DNA of 64,000 nt from Chitinophaga caseinilytica (GTDB lineage Bacteria; Bacteroidota; Bacteroidia; Chitinophagales; Chitinophagaceae), in assembly GCF_038396765.1 (NCBI RefSeq), contig NZ_CP150096.1, positions 2,959,001 through 3,023,000 of the forward strand, in the 5' to 3' direction. Shown piece by piece: positions 25,334 to 35,332 of this stretch (positions are counted from its first letter, which is position 1; each line of letters opens with the position of its first letter). The notes below the pieces were generated by a model, which saw only the letters and a list, made by a program, of their open reading frames with translations, was not told the origin of the DNA and did not search any database. A program made the translations under genes and the position numbers.

Positions 25334-27091
25334 TTATCGCTTGATGGAAACCTGTTTTTTATGCAGCTGCTGCCCCTGCAGGATGTGCAGGTAGTACGTG
25401 CCCTGCGGCAGGTTGCCGGTCGGGATGTTGATGCGCCCTTCGCCGCCGGCGCTGTTCATGGAGCGCAGGAGCGTTCCCTTTTCGTTGAACAGCTGGATGG
25501 TGAAGGCCTGCTTCAAATTAGCGGACTTGCTTTCCCGGTTAGGCTCTACAAGCAGGTACGATATGGCCGGGTTGGGATAGGCGATGAACGCGTCGCTTTT
25601 GAAGAGCACCTGTTCCGGCGGACAATAATACGCGAAATGCATATCCACGTCCGTTTGTCCGCAACCGTTCTTCAACGTGGCGGTGAAAGTGACGGAAGAT
25701 TCCGGTTCCAGCCAGTCGAAGTAAAAGGAATTGCCCCAACTGCCCCAGGTTACACCCGGAGGCGGGCCGGAACTGGTGATATTGTAAAACGACGTGACGC
25801 CGACCAGATCTACCGTTACCTGCGTGTATTGCATGATGCCGCATACCAGGTTCGTGGAGCCGCCCAGCAGGAGGGGCCCTCCGCCCGCGGGGTTGACCGT
25901 GTAATGCGTGCCGCCGGTGGCGTAAGGCATAATGTCGAGCGTTACATTTTTCCGGACGGTGGAGCTGCCGCAATTGGAACTGGCTGTCACTTCCACCCAG
26001 GCCGCGCCCGATTGTCCTGCAACGGGCAATACGTTCACGCTGGCGCCGGAACCGGACAGCGTGAGGTTGCTGCTCTTCGTCCAGGTGTAGGCGACGCCGG
26101 GAGCACAGGCCCAGAAACTGCTGGCGGTAAATGTGACGGGCGTGGTAGTGCTGGCGCACATCCCTTCAGGGCCGTTCAGGGTGATTGCGGGCGGCGTACC
26201 GTTGTAGCTGGTAGTGGCGTTGTAGGTTTTGTAAAGGCTGGCGCCTTTGTAACCCCCTACCGAAATATTGCCGGGATTGGCGCTGAGGCAATTTGTCGTC
26301 AGCGTCAGCGACGGCGTGGTGGTGGTGATGGGATTCGACGGCGTTGCGCCGTTATGCAACCATCCGCTGCCAACCGTCCATTGGTAAGCGGTGATGCCGG
26401 GCACATTATTCGGATTGGAAAGGGTGAATGTTTGCGACATGCTTTGGCCACAGGTGCCGGCCACGCTCGTCGGCGAAAGCGACAGGTCTGCGCTCACCTG
26501 CGTTTCCGTGATCGTTACGCTGCGGATGCAAAGTGTCTGGAAAACCGTGCCTAAAGGCTGAACGGCCGCGATCACCAGGTAACTCTGGGGAGCGGAGAAT
26601 ACGCCATAATTGAATGTGTAATCCGCAAAATTCGTATTCACAGCGGCCGCCTGGATGAGGTTTCCGCTCGTGGTGGGAGTAATGCTCGCAGCACCGTTGC
26701 ACACCGTGCTGCTCCCGGTAGACGATGTAATGTTGACCCTTACCATTACATCGGCCGGCGTGCCGATCCCTGCAGCATTTACTTTGATACTGTACGAAAA
26801 TCCGGTTTTGAATGGATAGGCGATCCGGTACTCCGTGCCCTTCGGCGATGATCCACTGGAATTGGACGCATCCATCGTCAGGTATTTATTACTGCCGGAA
26901 CTGTTAAACCCCGGCTGGCCGATCACCGTAGCATGTTCATAGCCATTGATATTCACCGCCGGATAAAATTTGTTGCAATTGGAATTGCCCGCCCAGGTGG
27001 TGTAGTCGAACGTAACCGTTTGTGCGTTTACGGAAAATGAAAAGAATAGTAACGGGATCAAAAGGAGAAATGGGTTGAATTTCTGTTGCAT
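25334..27091 (-). CDS. Secreted multi-domain protein with type IX secretion sorting domain
   Basis: 585 aa. Signal peptide LLIPLLFFSFSVNAQ; several Ig/PKD-like beta-sandwich modules, each with paired cysteines (VAGTCGQSMSQTFTLSNPNN, AWVEVTASSNCGSSTVRKNV); C-terminal ~80 residues are a type A T9SS sorting domain (FIAYPNPAISYLLVEPN, FNEKGTLLRSM, GNLPQGTYYLHILQGQQLHKK). Exported through the outer membrane and anchored or released at the surface; probably adhesive. No enzymatic domain seen. Confidence 0.88.
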   Translation of the reverse strand: MQQKFNPFLLLIPLLFFSFSVNAQTVTFDYTTWAGNSNCNKFYPAVNINGYEHATVIGQPGFNSSGSNKYLTMDASNSSGSSPKGTEYRIAYPFKTGFSYSIKVNAAGIGTPADVMVRVNITSSTGSSTVCNGAASITPTTSGNLIQAAAVNTNFADYTFNYGVFSAPQSYLVIAAVQPLGTVFQTLCIRSVTITETQVSADLSLSPTSVAGTCGQSMSQTFTLSNPNNVPGITAYQWTVGSGWLHNGATPSNPITTTTPSLTLTTNCLSANPGNISVGGYKGASLYKTYNATTSYNGTPPAITLNGPEGMCASTTTPVTFTASSFWACAPGVAYTWTKSSNLTLSGSGASVNVLPVAGQSGAAWVEVTASSNCGSSTVRKNVTLDIMPYATGGTHYTVNPAGGGPLLLGGSTNLVCGIMQYTQVTVDLVGVTSFYNITSSGPPPGVTWGSWGNSFYFDWLEPESSVTFTATLKNGCGQTDVDMHFAYYCPPEQVLFKSDAFIAYPNPAISYLLVEPNRESKSANLKQAFTIQLFNEKGTLLRSMNSAGGEGRINIPTGNLPQGTYYLHILQGQQLHKKQVSIKR

Positions 27092-27196
27092 AGGCTAATT
27101 GTTGGGGATGATGAATAGGGTTTGACGTAGGCTTTTCGCTTATCTAATATAATAAAAATATTTAATTAATCAAGCGCGGCCGGCCCGGGCAAGCAG

Positions 27197-27232
27197 AAAA
27201 AGGCCCGAACCGCCAAAGAAAGCGTTCGGGCC
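27197..27232 (-). terminator. Terminator of the LtaS-like gene
   Basis: GGCCCGAAC (27202-27210) and GTTCGGGCC (27224-27232); on the minus strand followed by five T. Separates the sulfatase gene from the T9SS cargo gene. Confidence 0.8.
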
Positions 27233-27260
27233 AAGGTGTAACAGTGGTAGGTTGGGTGTA

Positions 27261-29213
27261 TTATAGTTTCATTCCTCCGTTTTTGAAAAGGTAGTAGGCC
27301 GTCTGGTAATTGGCGATGGCTTCCTTCACCAGCGGCTGATCTGCCGGTACGGGAACCTGTTCGTTAGCTGCCTTGTTGTACCGGAAAGTTTCCACTACCT
27401 GCTGCGGGCTCAGGATCACCAGGCGGTCGTTTTTCATATACGCCAGCTTCTGGTAAGTGCCGAGCATGATCCGTTCCGAGTAATTCGGGCTGAGGACGTT
27501 CTCCCCATATAAATTGCTGGAATAATCCCAGTTCAGGAAGCAGAACAGGGTCGGGAACAGGTCGATCTGGGAGCACATTTTCCCGATTTCCATGGTGCCT
27601 GCGCCGGGAAGGTTGCAAACGATGGCGGGGATGTGGTATTTCGAGATGTCGATCTCGTTTTTGCCTGCGCTGCTGGCGCAATGGTCGGCCACGAAAACGA
27701 TGACGGTATTGTTGAACCAGGGTTTGGTGCGGGCGGTTTTGAGGAATTGCCCGATCGCGTAGTCGGTATATTTCACCGCGCCATCGCGCCCCGATCCCGA
27801 AGGGATATCGATTTTCCCTTCCGGGTAAGTGAAAGGCCGGTGGTTGGAGGTGGTCATCACGAAATCGAAGAACGGTTTGCCGGCGGCGTGCTTGGCGTCT
27901 GCATCGCGGATGACGGTGTGATAGAGGTCTTCGTCGCAGATGCCCCAGGCGTTGCGGAAGTTGATGAGGGAATCGGGGATGGTAGTGCGGGCGGAATCGA
28001 TATCGTCGTCTACCAGCATGTTCCGTCCTTTATCCGTAATGGCGTATCCGTTGCTGCCGAAGAATTTGTTCATGTTGTCGAAGAACCCGTCCCCGCCGTA
28101 AAAGAACCCGGTGGCGTAGCCCTGCTGGCGGAAAATGGCGCCCACGGTGCTGAGGTTGTCGTTCCCGGGCCTCCGCACGATGCTGCTGCCGGGTGTGGGC
28201 GGCACCGCGAGCGTGAGGGCTTCCATCCCGCGGACGGTCCGCGTGCCGGTGGCGTACATGTTCGTGAAAACGACGCTTTCTTTGGCGAGGGAATCGAGCA
28301 CGGGCGTCAGGCCGTTGGTATTGCCGAACCTGCCGAGGAAATCGGCGCTGAGGCTTTCGATGGTCACGAGGATGACGTTCGGGCGAACGGCGTCCCCGCT
28401 ATCGTTGATGCTCCGGCGGATGGAGAAATCCTTCCCGTCGAAGGAGGAAAGGCTGTCGCCCAGCTGGTGGCGCATCATGGCGAAGGCTTCCTTATTATCG
28501 ATCAGCCGGTAAAAATGTTCGTAATTGAGTTCATTGTTCTTGAACGCCGAGAAGAAGGAATATACACCCGCTTTGGCGAGCTCGTCCTGGTACCGGTTCC
28601 TGCCATTTTCGGCGAGCGCGTTGGGTACCCACAATGCATAGACCGCCGCAATGACCACGAGGGTCACCAGCACGGAGATCCGCTGCAGGAACGCCGATTG
28701 GCCCTTGAATGCCATCCGGAACCAGCCCCTCCGCACAAAGATCCACATCAGCACCGCCGTGATCGCCAGCATGGAACCGATCAGGATCGGCAGCGGGTAC
28801 GATTCGTTGATGTTGTTGATCACCTCATACGTGTAGATCAGGTAATCCACCGCAATGAAATTGAAACGGCTCCCGAACTCCTCCCAGAACGTGAATTCCG
28901 CGAAAAACGAGAACATGAGGATGAGCGTGGTCAGAAAGAACCCCGCATACGTAATGGCCCGGTTCACGAACGTATCGTTCCATTTCGCCGGTACCAGCAC
29001 GAGGTACAACGCGTACGGCAGGCTGAAAAAGACCGCCACGCCAATGTCGAACAGCAGCCCGTAACCCAGCACGCGAAAAAACGATGCAAACCCGATGGCC
29101 GCATCTTGCCACGACCAGATCAGCAGCGCCATCCGGACGATAAAGGAAAGTAATAGCATCATGCCGCCAAAGCGCAGCAATAAACCAAATGTGTTTTTAC
29201 CTGGTGACTTCAT
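27261..29213 (-). CDS. LtaS-like membrane sulfatase / phosphoglycerol transferase
   Basis: 650 aa. Five N-terminal membrane helices (about residues 8-200), then an extracytoplasmic sulfatase-fold domain from about 275: VTIESLSADFLGRFGNTNGL (metal-binding Glu), NMYATGTRTVRGMEAL (nucleophile Thr), and VFVADHCASSAGKNEIDI (Asp-His ligands). This is the LTA-synthase/OpgB type that transfers phosphoglycerol or phosphoethanolamine from lipids to a glycan. Bacteroidota make no classic lipoteichoic acid, so the acceptor is unknown. Own terminator downstream. Confidence 0.9.
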   Translation of the reverse strand: MKSPGKNTFGLLLRFGGMMLLLSFIVRMALLIWSWQDAAIGFASFFRVLGYGLLFDIGVAVFFSLPYALYLVLVPAKWNDTFVNRAITYAGFFLTTLILMFSFFAEFTFWEEFGSRFNFIAVDYLIYTYEVINNINESYPLPILIGSMLAITAVLMWIFVRRGWFRMAFKGQSAFLQRISVLVTLVVIAAVYALWVPNALAENGRNRYQDELAKAGVYSFFSAFKNNELNYEHFYRLIDNKEAFAMMRHQLGDSLSSFDGKDFSIRRSINDSGDAVRPNVILVTIESLSADFLGRFGNTNGLTPVLDSLAKESVVFTNMYATGTRTVRGMEALTLAVPPTPGSSIVRRPGNDNLSTVGAIFRQQGYATGFFYGGDGFFDNMNKFFGSNGYAITDKGRNMLVDDDIDSARTTIPDSLINFRNAWGICDEDLYHTVIRDADAKHAAGKPFFDFVMTTSNHRPFTYPEGKIDIPSGSGRDGAVKYTDYAIGQFLKTARTKPWFNNTVIVFVADHCASSAGKNEIDISKYHIPAIVCNLPGAGTMEIGKMCSQIDLFPTLFCFLNWDYSSNLYGENVLSPNYSERIMLGTYQKLAYMKNDRLVILSPQQVVETFRYNKAANEQVPVPADQPLVKEAIANYQTAYYLFKNGGMKL

Positions 29214-29522
29214 GGTGGAATAAGGATCGGTTTGGTTGAAAGTACAGCATATGCGCTCCTGTGGCGCGTTTTAGACGTCAGTTGTAGGTTGATTGTGAAT
29301 GTAAACAGTTGTTCCCCGCACGCCCGGAAATGCCTTCGCCTTCGCCGGCCGCGCTTATGGTGGGCGAATGTAATATTTTTATCATGCGGGACGTCGGATT
29401 TTTTTTCCGAAATGTAGTTTGGGGTAGCTAAAGTGTTGGAATTCAATATTGTAATACCTTCGATTTCAAGGGCAGGAATTGTGTTTTTCACGGATGGATG
29501 CCGATTTGAGCAGGAATCGGCG
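29214..29522. other. Divergent intergenic region (~310 bp)
   Basis: Lies between the divergent LtaS-like and DEAD-box genes. It is AT-richer than the flanks with a GC-rich patch near 29315-29370. I see no ORF, RNA fold or consensus promoter for the LtaS-like gene. Short ORFs called across it have no coding signature. Confidence 0.5.
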
Positions 29523-29530
29523 TAATTTTG
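29523..29530 (+). promoter_or_regulatory. TAnnTTTG -7 element, DEAD-box helicase
   Basis: TAATTTTG ends 6 nt before ATG 29537, predicting a leaderless transcript. A TTTG lies at 29505-29508 but the 14-bp spacing is short. Confidence 0.5.
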
Positions 29531-29536
29531 CCGGCT

Positions 29537-30865
29537 ATGACATTCGAGGATTTAAATCTGAACAAGCCTTTGCTGAACGCCCTGGAAGACCTGGGTGTTT
29601 CCACGCCCACCACCATCCAGGAAAAAGCATTCTCCGTGGTGATGTCCGGGCAGGACGTGTGCGGCATCGCGCAAACGGGCACGGGTAAGACTTTCGCCTA
29701 TCTGCTGCCCTGCCTGCGCCTGTGGTCGTTCGCCAAAGAACGTTATCCCCAGGTGCTGATCCTCGTTCCCACCCGCGAGCTCGTGGAACAGGTGACCACG
29801 GCCGTGCAACAACTCACCAAATACATGTCTGTCGAAACCGCCGGTTTTTACGGCGGCGTGAACATGAAAGGCCAGATGGCTGCGGCCGACGGTAAGATCG
29901 ATATCGTGGTGGCCACGCCGGGAAGGCTGGTAGACCTGATCCTCAGCGGCGCACTCAAGATGAAAAACATCAAGCGGCTGGTGATCGATGAGGTCGACGA
30001 AATGCTGAACCTCGGTTTCCGCCCCCAGCTCACCCGTGTGCTCGACATGCTGCCCGTTCGCCGGCAGAACCTCATGTTTTCCGCGACGATGACACCCGAG
30101 GTAGACGCCATCATCCACGATTTCTTCCATAACCCTACCGTGATCGAAGCGGCGCCGGCAGGAACGCCGCTGGCCAACATCCGGCAAACCGTGTATCACG
30201 TCCCCAATTTCAATACGAAAGTCAATTTGCTGGAATACCTGTTGCTGAACAGGCCGGATATGAGCAAGGTGCTCGTTTTTGCGTCCACCAAAGCCCTGGC
30301 CGACGAGCTGTACGAAAAAATGGCGGAGCACATGCCCGGTGCGGTAGGTGTGATCCACTCCAATAAAGACCAGAATTTCCGGTTCAACAGCGTCCGCCAG
30401 TTCCGCGAAGGCGTGTTCCGGGTGCTGATCGCGACGGATATCATGGCCCGCGGGCTCGACATCGCCGAGGTGTCTCATGTCATCAACTTCGACATGCCCG
30501 AATCCCCCGAAAACTACATCCACCGCATCGGCCGTACGGGCCGTAAAGACGCGGAAGGCAATGCCCTTACCTTCGTGACGGAAAAAGAAATGCCCCTGCT
30601 CCGGCAAGCCGAAGCGCTCATGAAGTTCGAAGTTCCCGAAGAGGCGATCCCCGCCGAAGTGGAAATTTCGACGGTGCTCATCAAATCCGAAATCCCGGAA
30701 GTCATCGTTCCCAACATCAAGCTGAAACTGCGCAGCACCACGGAAGGCGGCGGCGCGTTCCACGAAAAGCTGGAAAAGAACAAAAAGGTGAACGTGAAAA
30801 TCAGCCACAAGGAGAAAATGCAGCTGAAATACGGCAAACCGAAAAAACGGCCGAAAAAACGCTGA
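29537..30865 (+). CDS. DEAD-box RNA helicase (DEVD variant)
   Basis: 442 aa from ATG 29537. Q motif near the N-terminus (TFEDLNLNKPLLNAL, PTTIQEKA), motif I AQTGTGKTFAY, Ia PTRELVEQ, II VIDEVDEMLNLGF (DEVD instead of DEAD), III FSATM, V ATDIMARGLDI, VI HRIGRTGR. The C-terminal ~75 residues are lysine-rich (KYGKPKKRPKKR) and suit RNA binding. Likely in ribosome assembly or cold adaptation as an RhlE/CshA-like factor. Stops 2 bp before the convergent radical SAM gene. Confidence 0.93.
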   Translation: MTFEDLNLNKPLLNALEDLGVSTPTTIQEKAFSVVMSGQDVCGIAQTGTGKTFAYLLPCLRLWSFAKERYPQVLILVPTRELVEQVTTAVQQLTKYMSVETAGFYGGVNMKGQMAAADGKIDIVVATPGRLVDLILSGALKMKNIKRLVIDEVDEMLNLGFRPQLTRVLDMLPVRRQNLMFSATMTPEVDAIIHDFFHNPTVIEAAPAGTPLANIRQTVYHVPNFNTKVNLLEYLLLNRPDMSKVLVFASTKALADELYEKMAEHMPGAVGVIHSNKDQNFRFNSVRQFREGVFRVLIATDIMARGLDIAEVSHVINFDMPESPENYIHRIGRTGRKDAEGNALTFVTEKEMPLLRQAEALMKFEVPEEAIPAEVEISTVLIKSEIPEVIVPNIKLKLRSTTEGGGAFHEKLEKNKKVNVKISHKEKMQLKYGKPKKRPKKR

Positions 30866-30867
30866 TC

Positions 30868-33063
30868 CTACAGCTGTAACAATCCCGCTTTATGGAGCGT
30901 GTTCACGGGCTTATTGTCCCAGAACAGCTCGAAATCCTCCAAACCTGCAGCGCTATAGCTCGCTTCCACGTCTTTGAGCGTGAGGGGCGTGGCGGCCTGT
31001 ACCGATAACTTTTCCAGCATATCGGCCAGCCAGATCCCCTGTTCCTTGCCCACGCTGATGCTCAGCGGTTCCTTGCGCGTCTGGAACGTGAGGGAAGTCA
31101 CTTCCCAGGTACTGCCTTTTTTCGATTTGGTCAGCGTCTGCACCTGCGGTTTTTTGCCCAGCCAAACCACTTTGGCCGTGGGTTTGCGGGCGCCGAGCGC
31201 GTCTTCCTGCAGGGCTTTTTCGATGTAATCGGGCGGGATCTTGGTGCGGGGGATTTTCATTTCGAACCAATGCTGCAAAGGATCGTCGAGGCAAATGCCG
31301 TGCATGAAATTGAAGAGCGATTTCTTCAGCCCGAACGCGAACTGTTCGTGATCGGCGCCGGAATCGTCGATATGCTCGAGGTCGTTGTTCGCAAAAGCGC
31401 CAACGGTTTCGGATACACGTTTGACCTGGTATTTTTCGGGATTCAGCCCCACCGGGCTATGCGCCGTCATGGTAAACAGGTGCCAGAAAGCGGATTGGAG
31501 GATGCCCGTTTTGAAAAGCTGGCGCACCATTTCCAGGGAGTCGATGGTTTCCTGGGCGGTTTGCGTGGGGAAGCCGTACATGAGATAGGCATGCACCATG
31601 ATGCCCGCTTCGGTGAAATTGCGGTTCACCTGCGCCACCTGCGCCACGGTAATGCCTTTCTGGATGAGCTCCAAAAGCCGGTCAGACGCCACTTCCAGCC
31701 CGCCAGACACGGCAATGCAGCCGCTGGCTTTCAACAGCAGGCACAGGTCTCGGGTGAAGCTTTTCTCGAAGCGGATGTTGGTCCACCAGCTCACAGTGAG
31801 TTTCCGCTTGATGATCTCGAGCGCCAGCGCGCGCATGAGCGCGGGCGGCGCGGCTTCGTCCACGAAATGGAATCCCGTTTCGCCCGTTTGCGCGATGAGC
31901 TCCTCCATCCGGTCTACCAGCATGGCCGCGGCCACGGGCTCGTACAGGCGGATGTAATCGAGCGAAATGTCGCAGAAAGTGCATTTGCCCCAGTAGCAGC
32001 CATGGGCCATGGTGAGCTTGTTCCACCGGCCGTCGCTCCACATGCGGTGCATGGGGTTAACGACTTCGATGGCGGAAATGTATTTGCCGAGATGGAAATC
32101 GCTGTAGTCGGGCGTTCCTACCTGTCCTTGTTTATAATCCTTGCAGGATGCGTTGTTGATGTAAGTGACCTGCCCGTCTTTCAGCAGGAAAGTCCTTTTC
32201 AGGTCGCTTTCCGGCAGTTCGCCGGTGATGTGGCGGTAGAGGTTTTCGATGGGCGCTTCGCCGTCGTCGAGCGTGATGTAATCGTAGAATTCGAACACGC
32301 GCGGGTCGGAAACGGAGCGCAGTTCGGTGTTCGCGAATCCGCCGCCCATGCACACTTTCACCTGCGGGTAATGTTGTTTAATATATTGCGCGCAGCGGAG
32401 GGATGCGTAGAGGTTGCCGGGGAAGGGCACGGAAATGGCCACCATAGCGGGTTGTATGGTTTTCATCCGTTCTTCCAGCAGGCGGATCAGGATTTCGTCG
32501 ACGTAAGTGAGGGGTTGACGGAGGGCTTCGTACAATTCATCGAAGCTGTTGGCCGAGCGGCCGAGTTTTTCGGCGTAGCGGCTGAATCCGAAGTGCTCGT
32601 CCACACATTCCTGGATAAGATCGGACAGATCTTCGAGGTACATGGTGGCGAGGTGTTTGGCTTTGTCTTGCGTGCCCATGGAGCCGAAGGCCCAGCCGAG
32701 GTCTTCGAGCTGGGAGAAGCGGGACGCTTCGGGGAGGAAGTCGCGCTTGCAGATCCGGTGCGCCAGGGTGGGATTGTGGCCTTGCAGGAAAGAGATCACG
32801 TCGTCGATAGTATGCACGTAATCGTCTTGCAGGGCGAGAATGCGCGCCGCATTGGGGCTCAGTTCCCTATCCGCCGGAATGCGGGCGAAGAGGGTGGAAA
32901 GGCCGTTTTTGGAGAACAGCGCCACGGTGGCTTCGATGCCCAGGTCTGCCTGTACGGAGGGGATGCCCCTGGTATTGAGGAAACCTTTCAGGTAGGCCGT
33001 GGCCGGGTAAGGCGTGTTCAGCTGTGTAAAAGGCGGTGTAATGAGGAATACGGGTGCGCTCAA
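30868..33063 (-). CDS. B12-binding-domain radical SAM protein
   Basis: 731 aa. N-terminal cobalamin-binding-like domain (VFLITPPFTQLNTPYPATAY, ADLGIEATVALFS), radical SAM core from about 350 with cluster motif GCYWGKCTFCDIS whose Cys spacing is CX4CX2C rather than CX3CX2C, then FHFVDEAAPPALMRAL and MVHAYLMYGFPTQTAQETID of the TIM barrel, and a long C-terminal extension. The start is TTG (33063): the upstream in-frame stop leaves no ATG, and the first hydrophobic strand begins right after it. Substrate unknown. Divergent from a TonB receptor. Confidence 0.85.
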   Translation of the reverse strand: MSAPVFLITPPFTQLNTPYPATAYLKGFLNTRGIPSVQADLGIEATVALFSKNGLSTLFARIPADRELSPNAARILALQDDYVHTIDDVISFLQGHNPTLAHRICKRDFLPEASRFSQLEDLGWAFGSMGTQDKAKHLATMYLEDLSDLIQECVDEHFGFSRYAEKLGRSANSFDELYEALRQPLTYVDEILIRLLEERMKTIQPAMVAISVPFPGNLYASLRCAQYIKQHYPQVKVCMGGGFANTELRSVSDPRVFEFYDYITLDDGEAPIENLYRHITGELPESDLKRTFLLKDGQVTYINNASCKDYKQGQVGTPDYSDFHLGKYISAIEVVNPMHRMWSDGRWNKLTMAHGCYWGKCTFCDISLDYIRLYEPVAAAMLVDRMEELIAQTGETGFHFVDEAAPPALMRALALEIIKRKLTVSWWTNIRFEKSFTRDLCLLLKASGCIAVSGGLEVASDRLLELIQKGITVAQVAQVNRNFTEAGIMVHAYLMYGFPTQTAQETIDSLEMVRQLFKTGILQSAFWHLFTMTAHSPVGLNPEKYQVKRVSETVGAFANNDLEHIDDSGADHEQFAFGLKKSLFNFMHGICLDDPLQHWFEMKIPRTKIPPDYIEKALQEDALGARKPTAKVVWLGKKPQVQTLTKSKKGSTWEVTSLTFQTRKEPLSISVGKEQGIWLADMLEKLSVQAATPLTLKDVEASYSAAGLEDFELFWDNKPVNTLHKAGLLQL

Positions 33064-33083
33064 ATTCGGATTCGTTTAAACCG

Positions 33084-33091
33084 CAAAATTA
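33084..33091 (-). promoter_or_regulatory. TAnnTTTG -7 element, radical SAM gene
   Basis: TAATTTTG on the minus strand, 20 nt upstream of the TTG start at 33063. Confidence 0.4.
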
Positions 33092-33140
33092 ACCCGAAAT
33101 AATTAAACCCGGATTTTTCCTATTTTACGAGCTGCGAGTT

Positions 33141-35183
33141 ATGAAAAGAAAGATGATCATAGCGGCCATGGCCTTCGGTCTGCCGGCCGCTGCACAAACG
33201 GATACCACGGTGCTCCAGGGCGTTACCGTGCAGGGGTACGCCCAGCAGCGCGACCTCTCCACCGTTCCCGGGGCGGTGAGCGTTATCAGGGAGCAGGATT
33301 TGCAGCGGATAGCCCCCGGCTCCCTCGTGCCCGCGCTCAACGCGGCGCCGGGCGTGCGCATGGAAGAGCGTTCGCCGGGCAGTTACCGGTTAAACATCCG
33401 GGGCAGCTCCCTGCGGTCGCCCTTCGGCGTCCGCAACGTCAAAATGTATTATAATGGCCTGCCGTTCACTGATCCCGGCGGCAATACTTACCTCAACCAG
33501 TTTTCTCCCGTCATATTCTCCTCCCTCGAAGTGCTGAAAGGCCCCGGGAGCAGCCTGTACGGCGCCGGAACAGGGGGCGTTCTCCTGGGAGACCGCCGCT
33601 TCGGCCCCGAAAACAGCTTCAGCGCGGGGTATACGGCCGGCAGTTTCGGCAGTCACCAGGCGGTAGTCAGCGCCGATTTCGGCAGCACGAAGTTCCGGCA
33701 ACAGGCCATGGCATCGTGGCAGGAGGCAGGCGGGTACCGCGACCGTACCTACATGCGCCGCTATGTGGCGGGCTGGGGCGGCAGATGGGAGGCCAGCGAA
33801 CGGTCTGTGCTGGAAGCGCACCTGCTGGCCGGCGATCTCTATTACGAAACGCCCGGCGGTCTCACGCTGGCGCAGTTTCTCGCTAATCCGAAGCAGGCGC
33901 GCCCGGCAGCGGGGGCTTTCCCTTCCGCAGCAGGCGCACATGCCGCCATTTACCAGCAAACGCTGTGGGGCGGCTTGAAATGGGCGTACCGCTGGAACGA
34001 GCATTGGGAGCATGCCGTGGGCGTGTACGGCGCCTGGAGCGGCCTGCGCAACCCGTCTATCCGGAATTACGAACAACGCAACGAGCCCCATGCCGGGGCG
34101 CGGACGGTGGTGACCTGGAAACAGGGGCCCTGGCGCGTGCTGGCGGGAGCGGAAGCACAAACAGGGAATTTCCGCACGCGGGTATCTGCGAATAAGAACG
34201 GCGAGGCGGGCATGCTGCAGACAGACGACCGCATCCGCAACGGCCTCCTGTCCCTCTTCGCGCAGTCTGAGCTGGTGCTCGGCGGCGGCTGGGTGTTCAC
34301 GGCCGGTCTGAGCATGAACGGCGCCAATACTACGATCCGCAGGGTGTCGGAAACGCCGGTATTCCGGTTCTCCACGCAATACGACAAGGAATGGGCGCCG
34401 CGACTGGCCATTCTGAAGCAGTTCAACGCCTGGGCCAGTGTGTATGCCGTAGTGTCTAAAGGGTTCTCGCCACCGGCGGTAGCCGAATTGCTGCCATCTA
34501 CCAGCGTCATCAATACCGATCTGCAGGCGGAAAAAGGATGGAACTACGAAGCCGGCGCACGCGGCGGCAACAGCCGTTTCCGGTACGACGTGAGCCTGTT
34601 CCGCTTCCAGTTGAAAGACGCGATCGTGCAGCGGCGGGACGCTTCCGGCGCCGATTACTTCGTGAATGCCGGCGCCACCGTGCAACAGGGCGCGGAAGTG
34701 GCCCTTGCGTATCAGCCGCTGGATGTGCTGGGGCTCCGTGGCGGGTGGACATTCCACCATTTTCGGTACGACGAGTTTTCCCAGGCCGGCAAATCATTTA
34801 ACGGCAACCGTCTTCCCGGAACGCCGCAACATGCGCTCACCGCTTCGGCGGATGTGCGCATCAGTCCTGCGTTCTCGCTTTTCGCCACCTGGCTGTACAA
34901 CGACGATATTTTCATGAACGACGCCAATACCGATAAATCCGCCGCCTTCCACCTGCTTGGCCTGAAAGCCGAATACAAACTGAAGGGCAGGGGATGGGAT
35001 GGCCGCCTGTTCGCCGGAGGCGAAAATCTCCTCAACCAAACCTACAGTCTCGGCAACGACATCAACGCCGCCGCCGGCCGTTATTACAACGCTGCGCCCG
35101 GTCGTTCTTTTTACGCAGGTTTCGCCGTGAAATTGAGCGGATGGAAAACGCCTGCAAGTAAATACCAGCCGATGTTCCGGTAA
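33141..35183 (+). CDS. TonB-dependent outer-membrane receptor
   Basis: 680 aa, siderophore/cobalamin-receptor type rather than SusC: short signal peptide (MKRKMIIAAMAFGLPAAAQ), TonB-box-like TTVLQGVTVQGYAQQRDLST, plug with NAAPGVRMEERSPGSYRLNIRG and VLKGPGSSLYGAGTGGVLL, barrel ending SFYAGFAVKLSG. Divergent from the B12-binding radical SAM gene (77 bp apart), which makes cobalamin or an iron chelate reasonable guesses for cargo; this is inference only. Followed by a strong terminator. Confidence 0.9.
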   Translation: MKRKMIIAAMAFGLPAAAQTDTTVLQGVTVQGYAQQRDLSTVPGAVSVIREQDLQRIAPGSLVPALNAAPGVRMEERSPGSYRLNIRGSSLRSPFGVRNVKMYYNGLPFTDPGGNTYLNQFSPVIFSSLEVLKGPGSSLYGAGTGGVLLGDRRFGPENSFSAGYTAGSFGSHQAVVSADFGSTKFRQQAMASWQEAGGYRDRTYMRRYVAGWGGRWEASERSVLEAHLLAGDLYYETPGGLTLAQFLANPKQARPAAGAFPSAAGAHAAIYQQTLWGGLKWAYRWNEHWEHAVGVYGAWSGLRNPSIRNYEQRNEPHAGARTVVTWKQGPWRVLAGAEAQTGNFRTRVSANKNGEAGMLQTDDRIRNGLLSLFAQSELVLGGGWVFTAGLSMNGANTTIRRVSETPVFRFSTQYDKEWAPRLAILKQFNAWASVYAVVSKGFSPPAVAELLPSTSVINTDLQAEKGWNYEAGARGGNSRFRYDVSLFRFQLKDAIVQRRDASGADYFVNAGATVQQGAEVALAYQPLDVLGLRGGWTFHHFRYDEFSQAGKSFNGNRLPGTPQHALTASADVRISPAFSLFATWLYNDDIFMNDANTDKSAAFHLLGLKAEYKLKGRGWDGRLFAGGENLLNQTYSLGNDINAAAGRYYNAAPGRSFYAGFAVKLSGWKTPASKYQPMFR

Positions 35184-35214
35184 GGTATATAACAATAATT
35201 CCAAAAATGATTAT

Positions 35215-35247
35215 CCCCCGGAACGCATAGCATTCCGGGGGATTTTT
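35215..35247 (+). terminator. Terminator of the TonB receptor gene
   Basis: CCCCCGGAA and TTCCGGGGG, 9-bp stem, 9-nt loop, followed by ATTTTTATT. Confidence 0.85.
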
Positions 35248-35332
35248 ATTGTGTGTTCCCGTAAGAAAATATTGCTGGATAAGTTGTGCTTAAAAAAGTG
35301 CGTCGCTGCAATGGTTGCATCCAACATGCCTT

